From Nothophaeocryptopus gaeumannii (lineage: Eukaryota > Ascomycota > Dothideomycetes > Mycosphaerellales > Mycosphaerellaceae): a DNA stretch of 64,000 nt. Every line of letters begins with the position of its first letter. The first letter of the stretch is position 1. Positions 22,653-34,802 of the stretch are shown piece by piece. A program made the translations under genes and the position numbers. The notes beneath the pieces are model-generated. The model was not told where the DNA came from. It ran no database searches and saw nothing but the letters and a program-made list of their open reading frames with translations. The DNA is taken from the NCBI GenBank assembly GCA_031771865.1, contig JASISA010000002.1, positions 124,001 through 188,000 on the forward strand, given 5' to 3'.

Positions 22653-24546
22653 TCAGTAGGAAGCCATGCGACGCTGGAATGTTGCGCCGATGCCTTCTGC
22701 GATGTCAGTGCCGACGGTGAAGGTGCTGTGACTGCGAGGTCCAAGCATGCCGCCATTAGCCGTTGGGGAGTCTTCCATATCGTCATGGTTCTGGCCGAAC
22801 GCGAAGGTCTGGTTGCGGAACAACTTTCCTCGCTGTTGCTTGACCTTTGCCATACCGCGTTCGCAGGCCTGTTCATGTCGTTGATCGTTCATCTCAACGT
22901 AGTTTTGGGGAAAGCACTTTGATGGGTGCTCGGTGAAGAACTTGCTGTATCCGCCGTCGAGAATGTACATCTCCGGGTACGACAGTCTAGGATAATTCGC
23001 CGCGTTCACATTGCGGTCGTGACTGCGAATGTATTTGGCGGTGAGAGGCGCACGATGAACAGAATATTCACAGTGGAAGACGAGCAGAGTCTTGCTGGTA
23101 GTACTGGGCACGTTCTCCCCGAAAAGCTCACTAGCGAGGTGTTGCTTGTCGTTGAAGTTGACAGCATTCTCGATGTGACCGCCGCTGTATTCGTATTCGA
23201 ATCTGCAGTCAACGACGAGAACGCGTTCGTATTCCGTGCTGTATTTCTCATTGAGAACGTCAACCATAGTTTCCTGGGTGATCCTGGGTAAGCTTTCGGG
23301 CTCGTCTGCTGGAACGAAGAAGGGCAACTTGGGCATGTGCTCCTGCTCGACATCCATAACCGATGAGAGCGAGGATTGAGGCTCAAACGTGTCTTGCTCT
23401 TCTTTCATTATATCGTCGGGGTGCTGAAACATGCTCAGAGACCGACGGATGAGCTTTCGCTGAGGCCGAACGAAGGAAGGCCGCCCAGCTGAAGGCTTTC
23501 GGACGTGACTTCCAGACGGCGAGCCATTGTTGCGGTTCGCAGTGCTCAGTGAAGTCCTCCGCGGTGGCGGCAGCATTGAGCCCAGGCCGGACGGCCGTAC
23601 GTCGTCTACCGGTGATTCGGTGAAACTGTCTAACAAGCTGGGCGTCGACGAGCACGAGAGTCCAGAAGTTGCGACATTTCCGAACCGGAACGGCGGTAGC
23701 TGGGTCTCGGCAGTCGCGGGTCTCTGAGGAATGTGTCCTGCTGAGTGACCCTTTGCTCGGGTAAGTGACGGTCGCGTGACAGGTCTTCGACGTCTGCCGA
23801 GACACGTGAGTGATGATCCCAATGGCGAACAGTATGCAAAGAGAACTTACTCGGGAAGCTCGAGGTTGACAGGTGCTTGCACTGTCTGGGCAAGCACTTC
23901 GTCTGGCGAGAGGTGATCGGGCGAAATCAGGTCGACCTCATCCGGTGTCTCCTCAGGAGACGGTGAGGGAAGCGTAACCTGGTGGACGAAATGCGGCACC
24001 TTGTGCGGAAGCGGCGAAATGTCCATTGCCTCGTGGTAAGGTGAGGACGATGCAATGGGCGGAGTGGTGGCAGTCTCGATCTCGATCTCGATGGGCGGTG
24101 TTGCTGTTGGCACTTGCCATGGTCAGTTGGCTGGAATCCATCATGCATCAAGTTTTCATTCTTGCACTGACCAACATTTTCACGCGGCCTGCAGATGTCG
24201 GTCGTGAACAATGAGCGACGCGGTGTCGGTGCTTGAGGACTGCAAGAACATTGGTGAGTGACGATCCATACGCATTAGCGAGGAATGTGGGTTACCTCTT
24301 GTCAATGTGGAAGTTGGCGTCTAGATCGGCTGTCAGGCTCGCGGTTGGAGATGAGCCCCGGACCGGACGCAGCGTGAAGTAGTCTGGTCGTTTCGGCTTC
24401 TCGCGGTGCATGCTCAGCTCGTTGAAGTTGAAGCTGGACGGGCCGAGCGATGAACATCCTTGGTAGAGGGTGCCGGAACCGGGCAGGTCTTTCCGGTTGT
24501 CCCAAGCCAGAGGCCGCATTGCAGCCAACGGCGAAGAGTATTCCAT
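22653..24546 (-). CDS. cdc25: M-phase inducer phosphatase CDC25 (nimT/MIH1 type)
   Basis: Dual-specificity phosphatase that removes the inhibitory Tyr/Thr phosphates from Cdc2/Cdk1 and triggers mitosis. Exons 24296-24546, 24172-24239, 23851-24103 and 22653-23793 encode 570 residues. Splicing rebuilds the conserved N-terminal SPQAPTPRRSLF segment across intron 1. The long Pro/Ser-rich N-terminal half is the usual regulatory region with many Ser/Thr-Pro sites. The C-terminal rhodanese-fold catalytic domain starts near LPRITQETMVDVL and contains VDCRFEYEY, GGHI and the active site HCEYSVHR: His431, catalytic Cys432, Arg438. YPEMYILDGGYSKFF follows. The acceptor of exon 3 is ambiguous: 24103 (CAG) was chosen, and 24112 (AAG) would add three in-frame residues. 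A leader of unknown length lies in the large gap upstream. Confidence 0.93.
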
Positions 24547-27500
24547 GCTGTGAATTGTATATGCCGGATGGTATGGAGGCGTAGAGGAGCTGCTTGGTGT
24601 CCAATGGCTAAGGATCGGGCTCGGTAGTCTATCGGAAGGAAGGAGTGGGAGGCACTTCGATATGGCTGTAGGAGTAGTTCGGCTGGTGGAGCGATGGGAC
24701 TATACCAATGGATACTGCCACTGCTGATCCAATGCTTAGTCTACTCTGTCCGACTGCCAGAGCCCGGTGTCGTCCAAGGAGGGAAAGGAGCGTATCGTGA
24801 TCGTGGTTACAGACGAGTGTGCCTGCCGTCGTGGTGTCGATTTCCGGGAGGAGGTGGTGTAGACAGGATCGAGCGGCACCTCTTCTTCCGACACTTGCGA
24901 TGTCCCACGTCGAGATGCACCTGCCGTCTCCTTCCTGTCTTCCTGCCGTGCGGAACGAACGTCGAGGTCGGTGGGCAGGAGCACAGTCGAAGTACGACGA
25001 GGTGCTACTGTAGAATGAAGAGGCTTTCCGCCCTTCTTGTGCGGATGTGCACAGCAACGCCCGCGCTGTTGCGCTTGACGACCTCTAGTTCAGCACGGAC
25101 GTCCGAACGCAGGCAAGGCACGGCAGCGGCAGCGGCAGCGGCAGCGGCAGCAGCAGGCAAAGCAGGCTCAGGAATCCAGTCCCAGCATGAAAGAAGATAG
25201 CCCACTGCTACCCGTCTCTCGCAACAGGAAGTATATGATCCGCTTTGTCTATGCGAGCGCTTGACGGGGACGAATAGAGAAGGCAGCTATGGCTATCGAT
25301 CATATTTATTATCATCGCGTACAGTACCATCACAGATCCGCGCTCTTCAAGCATGATCCTCTACTGGCGCCGACGTGAGCGGTGTCAATCGCCGATGCGA
25401 TCCTGTCACAGTCGTCTGCTGCAATCGCAAGGTCACTGAGACTCAAAGCAGTTCCGGGTCGGTTGCTCGTTCCACCACCGCCTCACCTGGCAACCTGATG
25501 CACCTCACACTCTCACAACCCACATGCCCATACCCTTCCATATAGCTAGCTACCTCCTAGGGTTGCACTGTCACACGCTCGTGGCTTTCTTCCTTGCCCT
25601 AAAACAATGAATGCATTGTGTTTCCGACTTTCCGCCCTCCGAAAGTCTCATCCGGTTCGACTTCACTACTACCGTACATTTGACGCTCCATCATCAATGT
25701 CTCTAGCCGCCCTCGGAGTCCACCCAAAGTTGCAAAAGCCCTCACCGGCCGATAGCAGGATGGAGCGCGTTCCGTACGCGCTGCGCACTGATGTGTTTCT
25801 TCCGTCATTGAGTTCCCGCCGCTTTTCTGCAAAGCAAAGCTCAACGGTCCTCATTCGCCACGACGCCAATCGCTCCTGCTCCATCCCATCGCACTTTCCT
25901 TGCTACAGCCACGCCCGTCTGCCGTGCTTCCCGTCATTGGACCTTTCCTGGCGCTCGTGAGAATGGCCTCAGCGCTGTGGCTTCACTCTCGGACCCGCCC
26001 CCTCGCGTGGGTTTCCGATCACCTACCTTTACGCACCCAACGAACACTCTAGCACGCTCTACGAATCGCCGATATTATACGTCATATTCGATATGTGAGA
26101 TGTGCTGTACTGGTCGGGTACGGGGCAGTGGTCGCTACTGCGACACCGGTAGAGACGCGATGGATGTTCGAGAGCTCCACCAAGCTTCCTTGGTTTTGTT
26201 TATGCGAACAGGTCCTTGATACCAACGTCGTCGTTGCCCTTCCCGCCTCGGAGTCGCCTACGAGGCTCACTGCTACATACTGCTACATACTGCGGGGCAC
26301 TTGAGAGCAACGCCTCAGCTGCCAAGGGTTATCGCGAATGACCGGCCCAGACTGCTGATAGCCGCTGCCCACGTCCACAATTGGTTAACAGACACATCTC
26401 TCTGAGACGCTTCGGACGCCGTCACACCTACGAGAGCACCGCGACGGTAGTTCTGTCAAAGGGAGCAACAGGATATCAGGGCATCCTTGCCTTGCGCAAC
26501 CGCAGGGCTGTGGTTCGTGAAGCCAGGCCAAAGCTCCCTCGCAGCCAGGATGCTGGACCCGTGACCATGGGTGACGAGAAGTAAACATCCTTGACGCGTT
26601 TCGGGCGAGCACAACAGCCAGCATTCTACCACGGGTCTTTCGCGCTTGTTGCTCGAGACCACGTGCCCTCGCGCACTTTTTTCTTACCCGTTGGTCGATG
26701 CCAACCACGTCGATCTCCATCTTCAATTTCGCCTGTTGCTGGACTCTGCATCTTTTCCGTATTGAAGACGCCATTGCTCGTCAGAAAATTTACTGCCGAC
26801 TCACCACCAAGCAACCGGCCGCCGTCGGTCAATGGTGTCAGATGTACGTGCCCGCTCCTTGCAGATTATTACGGCACAGCGGCAAACAATCTGCGACATC
26901 CTGTTGCATCCGACGGCACAACTACTTGAAGTCTAATCTTCCAGCAGCATGGACGCAGTAGGACATTATGAGAACTGGACTATGGCCTTTCATATACTCG
27001 CCTGCAAGGAACCGGAGAATTCTTGAGACATTGTAATTGCGTCTGTCAGTCAATCGATAAGCGAGCTGCTAGAAGGCCTTGAAGAGGCTGGCACCATTGG
27101 TGATGTCTCAAAAGACGGTTGACATCCTCACCATGGAACGAAGAGGTGTTCGCATAACAACGTTTCAACGATGTCGCCCCCAACACTTGAAGAGGCATCT
27201 AAGCACACGAGCAATCCAAATACACGCGAGAGATGTGCTGAGCTACTTTGGAACGGCTGCTGCGGCGAATGCATAGAGTCTCTTGCCCAGTAGACAAACG
27301 ATGGACCTTGGAAGACTGCTGCAGTATGCAGGATAGCTTCAAACTGGACGTCCAGGTCGTAACCAGCAATTGGGGTCTCACATCTTTACTCTCATCTACT
27401 CTACAAGACGCCATGCCTCGATCGTGATGGCATGTAAGACAGACATGATCATCGGTTGCCTGGCAGTCACTCGAACCAGAATTGGAAATGCCCATAGCTC

Positions 27501-28307
27501 CAAGGACATTTGGCTAAAGAGATCCTGTATGGCATCAACACAAGGACGAAGCGGCAGCACGTCACAGACTTTCTTATATTGGGTCGGCCTGCAACAGTAA
27601 TTCCAAGGGAAGGCGACAAAGCTCGTTGCCGCGCCTCAACCTCGATCGTATCTTAGCAGCGTAAAGGCGCTTTTCAAAGGGTAGTCGCCCTCCTCTCTGC
27701 AGAAGTAAGATATGTTCGGTCTCCTGGAACCTGGACTACACTTGCATAGATCGGATATCGTTAGATCGAAGACATATGCTTGGTAGTTCGCTCCCTTTAT
27801 ATGGTAGTGATATATACATATATGTCCAAGATGTGGAATAATATGGATTGTTGGCAAGCCTCGGATACAAGACATCATTGAGATGTCTAGGAATGTCGCA
27901 TAGTGGTCCAGCCATGTCGCCGCGAACGTGATCATACTCTCTGGCGACAATGACAAACGCATCGTTGTTACCTAGGCCGGCACGACATTCGAGACCCTCT
28001 TTCTCCGCGTCCTCCGGTCCAGGACAGCCTCACTGTGGCCTTCGAAGAAAGTCTTGACACGAAAAGACTGAGGGAGACTTCGTGTGCGCTTTTGTCGGAA
28101 TTGCAACGTGAAAGGTAAGGCGTGCCCTTGAGAAGAGCTGTCATTACCGATGCTGATACGTGAGTATGTCCACTTTCCTCGAATGTCCCTTCTCGAATAT
28201 GAAGAGTTTACTGGATCAGACAGCACCCCTTCGAGATCCGGCTCAACACGCCCGGCTTCTGCCCGTGAGCATCATCCTGCGTCCAAGGATCAGCCAGGTT
28301 ATCATTT
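24547..28307. other. 3.8-kb intergenic stretch upstream of CDC25
   Basis: Promoter and possible long leader of CDC25 on the left, 3' flank of the FAD oxidase on the right. It contains a CGGCAG repeat (25121-25156). Two minus-strand frames at 27972-28226 and 27636-27962 share a reading frame across a stop, but neither shows a recognisable domain. No gene called. Confidence 0.4.
25121..25156. repeat. CGGCAG hexanucleotide repeat
   Basis: Five perfect copies of CGGCAG followed by CAG units. It makes chance poly-Ala frames on both strands. About 600 bp upstream of the CDC25 start. Confidence 0.85.
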
Positions 28308-30889
28308 TCAGAGCTCCGCGATCCAGCAGCCTACCTTCCTCAAATCCGCCTCAGACCCACTCCCATACGTCTGTCGTCCATTCCCATTCGCCGTCCTATC
28401 CGCTGCGTTCGCCTGTTGCACAGTCGCCTGCACATCATCGAAGATTAGCTTGTCGAAAAGATCATTAGAGAATCTCGCTTTCAAATCTCCGAGCGTCCAG
28501 CCGTGTTGCTTCCCGATTGCTGTCAAGACTTTCTTGAACTCGACGATCTCGGACTTGTAATCCTCGTTTTTGAGGCGGTCGAGCCAGGGTTTACCGTCGA
28601 CGGTGTAGCCTTCGTGCCTGCAAAAGGGGGTCAATCGTCAGCTTGGGACGTGCTTTTGGTTGTGCTGAAGCTTTGACAGCTGATGATCTGATAGCTGACG
28701 GGCGCTTTGACGAGGTGAGAAGGACCAGGTGGGTGACTCACCATTCTTTTGCCCAGTGCGGTCGAGTCTTCAGTCTTTTGCCATCGCTATCCTTGTAGGA
28801 CATCCAGAGATCGGCCACCTCCTGGGCGTAAGGCTGCCAGATGTCGACTGGTTTTACAGCATTCTATTATCGTGGTCAGCCTCTCCCAGAACTAATTCTA
28901 TCCAATCCTCATCGCTGAATTGATACGTACCTCCAACGTCAGAATCTCAATCGCAGCTGTCCCCAGCTTATTTCCCCTCTGCGGCGACATGAGCACTTCA
29001 CTCCCTCCCATGATCCTCAATTCCAATGGAAACCGCTGTGGACATTTGTCGCTATGCTGATAGCACTTCAGGATCGCGTCCCACCAGGCTTGTTGGAGTA
29101 GGGTGTAGTCGACTTTCTTGGGGTTGGACTTCTGAGGGACGAGCTGGGAGCAGTCAGTGTCTCCATGTTGTTAGTCAAGATGGTAGGATGGAAGTACGCA
29201 CAGGCATCTCAAGCTCCAGATCGCGAACTCGGATATTCTGGATAGCTCGTTGGAAGTGCAGGGCGTCACTGGGGGACTCGTCAGCTGCGTCTTTTGCCGC
29301 CACTCGGTGTTTTCATCTCACATTAGGTACGTCTTAATCCCCTTCTCCCCCTCCTTCACCTCAGGCATATTCATCATCGCGAACCTCGCTGCGATAGTCA
29401 GCACATTCAGCCCACACGCTGCATTCATCGACTTACACAACAACGTAACCGCCGCCTCCGCAATCCCCGTCCGATTAACAACCTCCGTCAACACGCGATT
29501 ATACTGCAGTACGTTCAAAGTAATCTGCTGTAAAAAGCTCACAAAAATGTGAAATTTACTCGGATAATCCTCCACATCCTTGTCATTCGTCGTGTTATTC
29601 CAACAATTGACCCAGCACTCATCCGCGTAAGGGAACCAGAACCATTCGCAGTAATAATCTTCATTGGCTTGTTTCTCGAATCGTTCTTGCGCGAAGCGTC
29701 TCTCTTTGTCTGTGAGAGGCTTCTTCAGACGTAAGGCAGGAGGGATCTTGTCTTCTGGGAAACCCGGCGGTGGAGGAATGGCTTGAATGACGGGAAGTTT
29801 CATAGGTCGCATTTCGGCATATGTCATTGGATCGAACTCGAGTGTGAGGTGAGTAACGATCCCCATGAGGCCGAAAGCACCGCTGGCGGCTTTGAGAGCT
29901 TCTGGGTCGGAGACGCTTTGTAAAGCGCCGTTGGCGTCGATGTATTCGATTTTGCGGACGAGGTCGCTGAGGGTTTGGTGGCGGATTCCGGCTCCGTGGC
30001 AGATGGGAGCGTTGCTGCCTCCGGCGGTGATTTCGACCATGATGATGTTGAAGGGGAGAGTGACTTTTTTGTGCTTTACGCACCAGCGGCGGAGACGTTC
30101 GTTTGTTGTTGCGCAGCCGAGGCGTACCAATTGCTTACCCTTTCTGGACGGTTTGCCAACGAGCTCGATGGATTCGAGCTCGTTTGGGTCATCTTCTGGG
30201 AGAGGTAGCGCTTCGATATTCGGGATTTTGGTGGCCGTCTTGATGTGGAGCATCGAGATGAGGACCTCTCCAGTGCGTCCGAAAATGGGAGACCACGAGT
30301 GGCGATAGCCAGCGCACCGAACACCTAGATTAGCCTGCTTTGCGAAACGAACAGTCTTCTGGATCTCAGCCACAGTGTTTGGGGCGACAGTGTATCTTGG
30401 GATATTGTCCTTCAGTGTCCTTCCCCAATTCTGGAATTCCAGGTCCTTCTGGATGGTCATCATCTGATCGTCGTCGTCAATATCAAGGAACTTATGGACC
30501 AGATTGGCGGCGCCTTCCAGGAACTGATGGACGTGGTGCCTAGTCGTCAACGAAGGCCCACCAAAGAAGCCACTCGAGCATTTCTCAGCAGCTTCGCCAT
30601 CGCAAAAGCGGTCCAGCCGGCTCTTCTCATTGTCCGTGTACTTCTCTCGCAGGTCCTGGAAGGTATTATCTACCGGCGAATCTTTGAAGACTCGCAAGAG
30701 GCGTCGCATAAAATCGAAACGGCCAGAGTCAAAACTGTTTACATCCACATCTGGATCCAGGTAATCCTCCAGCAGCCTTGCCAGTCCAGGTACGTCCTTG
30801 TCGGCAAACTGACGTTCCTTCTTGAGTGCCTTCGCGAGCAGCGCGATACGCGAGTCGACATCATTATCTGGAGCGTAGCAAGTCGCCAT
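28308..30889 (-). CDS. FAD-linked oxidase of the D-arabinono-1,4-lactone oxidase (ALO) family
   Basis: Predicted sugar-lactone oxidase using FAD; ALO makes D-erythroascorbate, an antioxidant. Five exons: 29322-30889, 29202-29268, 28931-29143, 28742-28863 and 28308-28617, encoding 759 residues. Junction frames agree at all four introns (53, 58, 67 and 124 bp). An FAD-binding type 4 domain spans about 165-340, with VAPNTVAEIQ, GYRHSWS and GAGIRHQTLSDLV. The ALO C-terminal domain follows, ending in the family's RPHWAKEW segment at about 650-657. The protein is some 200 residues longer than yeast Alo1: about 150 extra at the N-terminus, without signal peptide, and a polar C-terminal tail. The exact substrate is therefore uncertain, and gulonolactone-oxidase-like activity on another aldonolactone is possible. 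Confidence 0.87.
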
Positions 30890-31804
30890 TATGGAAAGAC
30901 GTGAGGAATTGAGTGAAGATGGGGTAATGGAAAGGAAGATGTCAGGACTAACTACACTCTACCCTACCGGACGGCAAGATGTAGGCATATCCTTGACGCC
31001 CAGAGCTGAACCTCGTCAATCTGCTGCATCGCAGTCAAATCGTTCGCATGGCTAGCGGCACGCACGACGTGGGATCCAGCCAGGTGATGCAGCATGCCTG
31101 CTTCTTACTCCGCCACTATAAGAGGACATATCGATATACTTAAGCTGGAGTTCGTCAGAGGCCACATACGCACGGAGTAAGCGGACATCAAGAGGCTTGT
31201 GTAGCTTTCGAAACATATTCATGCCCTTGCTCCCGTTGGCTTTGACTCGTACCGCTACTGTTTGTATGCGCGTCCGGAGTGTTCATCCGGGACTCTCAGT
31301 AGTATGCTTCATGGGGCGGGCGAGAGCTCAAAGTACAGTACTTGTACGCTCGCAGGCATGGCATTGCCTTTAGTCCCCGTTTGTGTCCAAATTGAGTGCC
31401 AATATTTCAGCCCTTGGTGTCAGCGGAAAATGGTGGTGACATGCTTGTTCATCTGCCGGTCAGCGTCCAGGCTGCCTTGACGGCGTCTCGTACTCCTCCA
31501 TGCCCTCGGTCATGGCCATTGTTCCAAATTCAAGGCGACGTTGACTGATGATAATAGCAAGCCTGACATATGCGAGTGCGAAGAGCTGATGAGGTCGAAG
31601 ATTGCTGATGGAAGCTGGGTCGTTCGTGCCTGAGAAGTCACACCATCGTGCATGACCCCGCTCCGGATCCTCTCCTCTTTGCAGACCTTGACGGCTTCGA
31701 CAAACAACCACAACACAATACACGCAACTCTGAGAGCAATGCAGATGCCTGCTCGCATCAAGACACTATTTGATTGCCACCTGCGCTGGACTTAGTAGTT
31801 CGCC
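30890..31804. promoter_or_regulatory. Divergent intergenic region, FAD oxidase and SET gene
   Basis: A 0.9-kb gap between divergent start codons. No coding frame or clear element beyond scattered CT-rich patches. Confidence 0.45.
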
Positions 31805-32672
31805 ATGCCGTCGAAAGTGCACAACAGGTTAGCCGCAAAGCAGCGAAAGCAGGTTCAGGAGGTAGTCGAAGACAAGACCAAAGACCCCGGCACCACCCCG
31901 GATAATTGGCCTGAGGACATCACCTTCCTCTCCGACCAGATCTACACAGAGGCAGCACTGGAACTGAGGCCTAAGCTCTCCCAGACCCTTTCAGACAACA
32001 TCTCATGGATCAAGGTCCCGCGGAATCTACTCAACGCCATCTGCCCTTGGACCAACATTACCATAATCACGGATGAGAAGCATCCCGCATATGGCCAGCG
32101 AGGACTGTTCGCGGCCGAGGAGCTACAGCCAGACCAGTTCATCCTGCTGTACCTGGGTCGCGTTCACAGCAACAGCATGTCCGACACAAACCCAAACAGC
32201 GACTACGATCTCAGTCTGGACCGTGATATTGGCGTGAGCGTGGATGCTCAGCGCGAGGGAAACGAGAGCCGATGCGCTAATGACTACCGCGGAATAGCTG
32301 AGAGGCCCAATGCAGAGTTCCGAGACATCTTTGTCCAGATTCCGTCCACGAAGCGAGCGGATGGCGTGAGATGGGAGAGGAGAGTTGGCATCTTCGTTCT
32401 CTCAGCTGGCAAAGCTGGGAAGCGGAAGATGGGTATCAGGGCTGGAGAGGAGATACTGGTCAGCTACGGCAAAGGGTGAGTTCAGCTCACCTTAGTCCTC
32501 AATGCGAAGCATTCTAACACAATGCAGCTTCTGGGAGGGCCGAAAGCTGCTTGGCACCTTCGTAAGTCATACGGAAGCCCCGGTGTGAGCCCCATCTGCC
32601 TATATCCTGATCTCTCCGCAGAGGAAGGACGCCGAGATGCTCCGGATCGCAATGGCCGCATTGGAGCACTAA
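31805..32672 (+). CDS. SET-domain protein, probable lysine methyltransferase
   Basis: Exons 31805-32475, 32528-32561 and 32622-32672 (introns of 52 and 60 bp) encode 251 residues. The SET fold is visible from about residue 80. The N-SET segment is GQRGLFAAEELQPDQFILLYLGRV, of which RGLFAAEELQ is the hallmark. The knot region is CANDYRGIAERPNAEF rather than the usual NHSCxPN. The C-SET segment is GIRAGEEILVSYGKGFWEGRK, whose GFWEG part is rebuilt by the first splice. The protein is small, with no post-SET cysteines, chromodomain or zinc fingers. Its substrate may thus be non-histone, as for ribosomal or other small SET proteins. The N-terminal about 45 residues are basic then polar. Methyltransferase activity is inferred from the fold only. 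Confidence 0.82.
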
Positions 32673-34211
32673 AGTTCGAAGACAGTCCAGGATATCAAGC
32701 CCACAGCAGAGTTCCACTATGTGCAGCATATCAGGCCTGACCGTGCTGCTGGTCCGAAGCTCGACGTCCAGCGATACCAGATCGCTATCAGCCTTGCCGT
32801 GACCGATGAGCTCTGGAGCGCTGGTTGTCTCGAATGCTCGCGTGCGGGTAGCTGCGTTGACGAATTGATGGAAGCCGCTGAGTAGATAGAATCACTGTCT
32901 CCCTTGCAATGCCGCTGCGCTGGTCCAAGACTATTCTCGCTCTCCCGCAAACGTGGCGAGAGATGCGATAGCGAGCGGTTTCTAGCATACGTCTTATCAC
33001 TGATAGTGCCTCAACCGGCTGCAAAGCATCGAGGGAGTCGGCACATCCTCCCCATCCAGAGCAGGAGACACGTGGCTGTTCCTGAAATGGATGTGAGCGA
33101 CTGCATAACGGAAAAACCTTCTGGCGCATTTGGCATTGGACTTGGCATCTCTCTTGACTCTGCTTGCTGTATTCCGATTTTGTATCGCAGCCGCACGTGG
33201 TGACCACGCAGCCTCACTTGGTTTGAAACATGCCTTGGTCTGTGAAGTGGAAACGGAAATTCCCCGATCCGCATTGTCCCTGTCGCTGCTCGGACGTGAT
33301 GTTCAGCTTCCACAGCAGGCTTCGAAACTGCACTCAAACAGTATGCGCTTCACATAGTGGCGGCACAGGTTTCCGACAACTCTTGCAGCTCGTAGGCTTG
33401 CGCAGGTCTTCAAAAAACGTGGAGGTACTGTAAGTTCTAGGTCGGCAGCTTGCATTCGGGGGTTGTTTGGTGGAAGCGTGGGGGAAGGTTTCACGCTCCA
33501 ACAAGATCGTGCACGTCACCGCGTCCGAATAATGTCGGTTGCAACTCTCGTACAGTGTGATGAAGATGATGATGGGTGGAGGAGTCTCCAGAAGATGAAT
33601 TCGACGCAGCGTGAATGCAACAAAGGCTCATAGGTGCGACGCATTCTCAGGGTCCTTCAACGGCCACACAAAGTCCGGAAAGTGGAAAGTACACCTTCGA
33701 CTTCGCGCCTGCTTCTTGCGCACCCAGCTTGCTCCTTCCTTCTCTTCTAGACTTCCATTCATCATCCTCACCACTGTTCTGCTCTCAGCCAGCTCGCTCT
33801 GCCGTTTCACTCCTTGAATCGCACCCCCGTCGTTCATCCAAGACCCATACACCCACGTCCGTGCGGGCGATAAGCTATCGAGCCGGTCTCGATCTGATAC
33901 AACGAGGAACGTCACGGCAGTGGAGGACCAAAAGCCTGCTCTCTACGTGCCGGCGCCGTAGCGACATTGTAGTCCTGAATGGGTGAGTACCTCCCTCTCG
34001 TCTTCCACTCATCGCAGCCACGTTCCTGTGTCTTGCACCTTTCCACTTGTATCAGCCATTGGTACGCCACACGCAAAGATAAAGACATCGCTCCGAGCCC
34101 AGTTCAATTCAGTCTACCCGAAGCACTTGCATTAGCGCACCCTACTGCAGGCAAGCAACCCGAATCTGGCTCTTTGCGTGCTTGTACACTACCGAACGAA
34201 GATTGGGACTG
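32673..34211. other. 1.5-kb intergenic with a possible upstream ORF
   Basis: 3' flank of the SET gene and leader of the next gene. An ATG-started 77-codon frame at 33979-34212 ends in a TGA that overlaps the start codon of the next gene. A strong GTGAGT donor-like sequence lies at 33983-33988. Nothing else recognised. Confidence 0.45.
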
Positions 34212-34802
34212 ATGGTTGAAAAAGGCGGTCATGCTGCAACGATATCTCGCCCTTCTCAACAAGATTCGCTGCGACACAAAATCTCTCTGGCTACTACTAC
34301 CTCGACGGACTCTTATCAATCACTTACATCACCGCCACTATCACCAAATTCCATGCCAGCGACTTGTTCTTCACCCACAATGTCCTCCACATCAAGCTCC
34401 GCAAGCGCCTCACCGACTCTCGAAGCCCGCAACATGAATTTCCCTCCATTCTCTCCTCCAGCCTACTCCCTCCCTCCAACGAGGATATCCCGCAAGAATA
34501 CCATCCAGCCGATTCCAGAAAACTCCATCCCGGACTTCCCTCAATTGGACACCTCACCTTCGAATCAAGATCAATCATTTCACGTCAACCACGAGATCAA
34601 ATCGACTCTGACGGATTTGTTGAACTGCGATGCTGTACGGAAAGATCCCAAGATGAAGCTCTGGATTCAATCGAGGCTTATGGACGCCGAGCATGAATTG
34701 AAGAGGCAGAGACGGAGGAGAGTCAGCACGCCTACGCCGACGATCGTGTTGACGCCGAGTGCGGGTGATGATGGGCTACGCAGATGTGGGAGTTTCTCGT
34801 AG
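34212..34802 (+). CDS. Small Ser/Thr/Pro-rich protein of unknown function
   Basis: Not a named family. The single-exon frame from the first ATG gives 196 residues. The N-terminal two thirds are rich in Ser, Thr and Pro with several Ser-Pro pairs (LTSPPLSP) and look disordered. The last about 75 residues are different: an amphipathic segment (HEIKSTLTDLLNCDAVRKD, then MKLWIQSRLMDAEHELK) leads into a basic Arg-rich run and a short Thr-Pro tail. This contrast suggests a short helical interaction module after a phosphorylatable linker. No signal peptide or membrane segment. The codon pattern and sequence coherence favour a real gene; an upstream non-coding exon is likely. Confidence 0.62.
   Translation: MVEKGGHAATISRPSQQDSLRHKISLATTTSTDSYQSLTSPPLSPNSMPATCSSPTMSSTSSSASASPTLEARNMNFPPFSPPAYSLPPTRISRKNTIQPIPENSIPDFPQLDTSPSNQDQSFHVNHEIKSTLTDLLNCDAVRKDPKMKLWIQSRLMDAEHELKRQRRRRVSTPTPTIVLTPSAGDDGLRRCGSFS

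Noticed and set aside
22653..24546. Active site of CDC25 reads R-A-P where animal enzymes have R-G-P
   Set aside because: As far as I recall, filamentous-fungal CDC25 proteins have the same Arg-Ala-Pro, so this is not a defect.
24694..25200. Plus-strand frame with a poly-Ala run
   Set aside because: The Ala run is simply the CGGCAG repeat; the rest is Arg/Cys-rich and lacks any domain.
27636..28226. Two minus-strand frames in the same phase, separated by a stop, read as a possible gene downstream of the FAD oxidase
   Set aside because: The second has an ATG but the first does not, and no splice pair or domain joins them convincingly.
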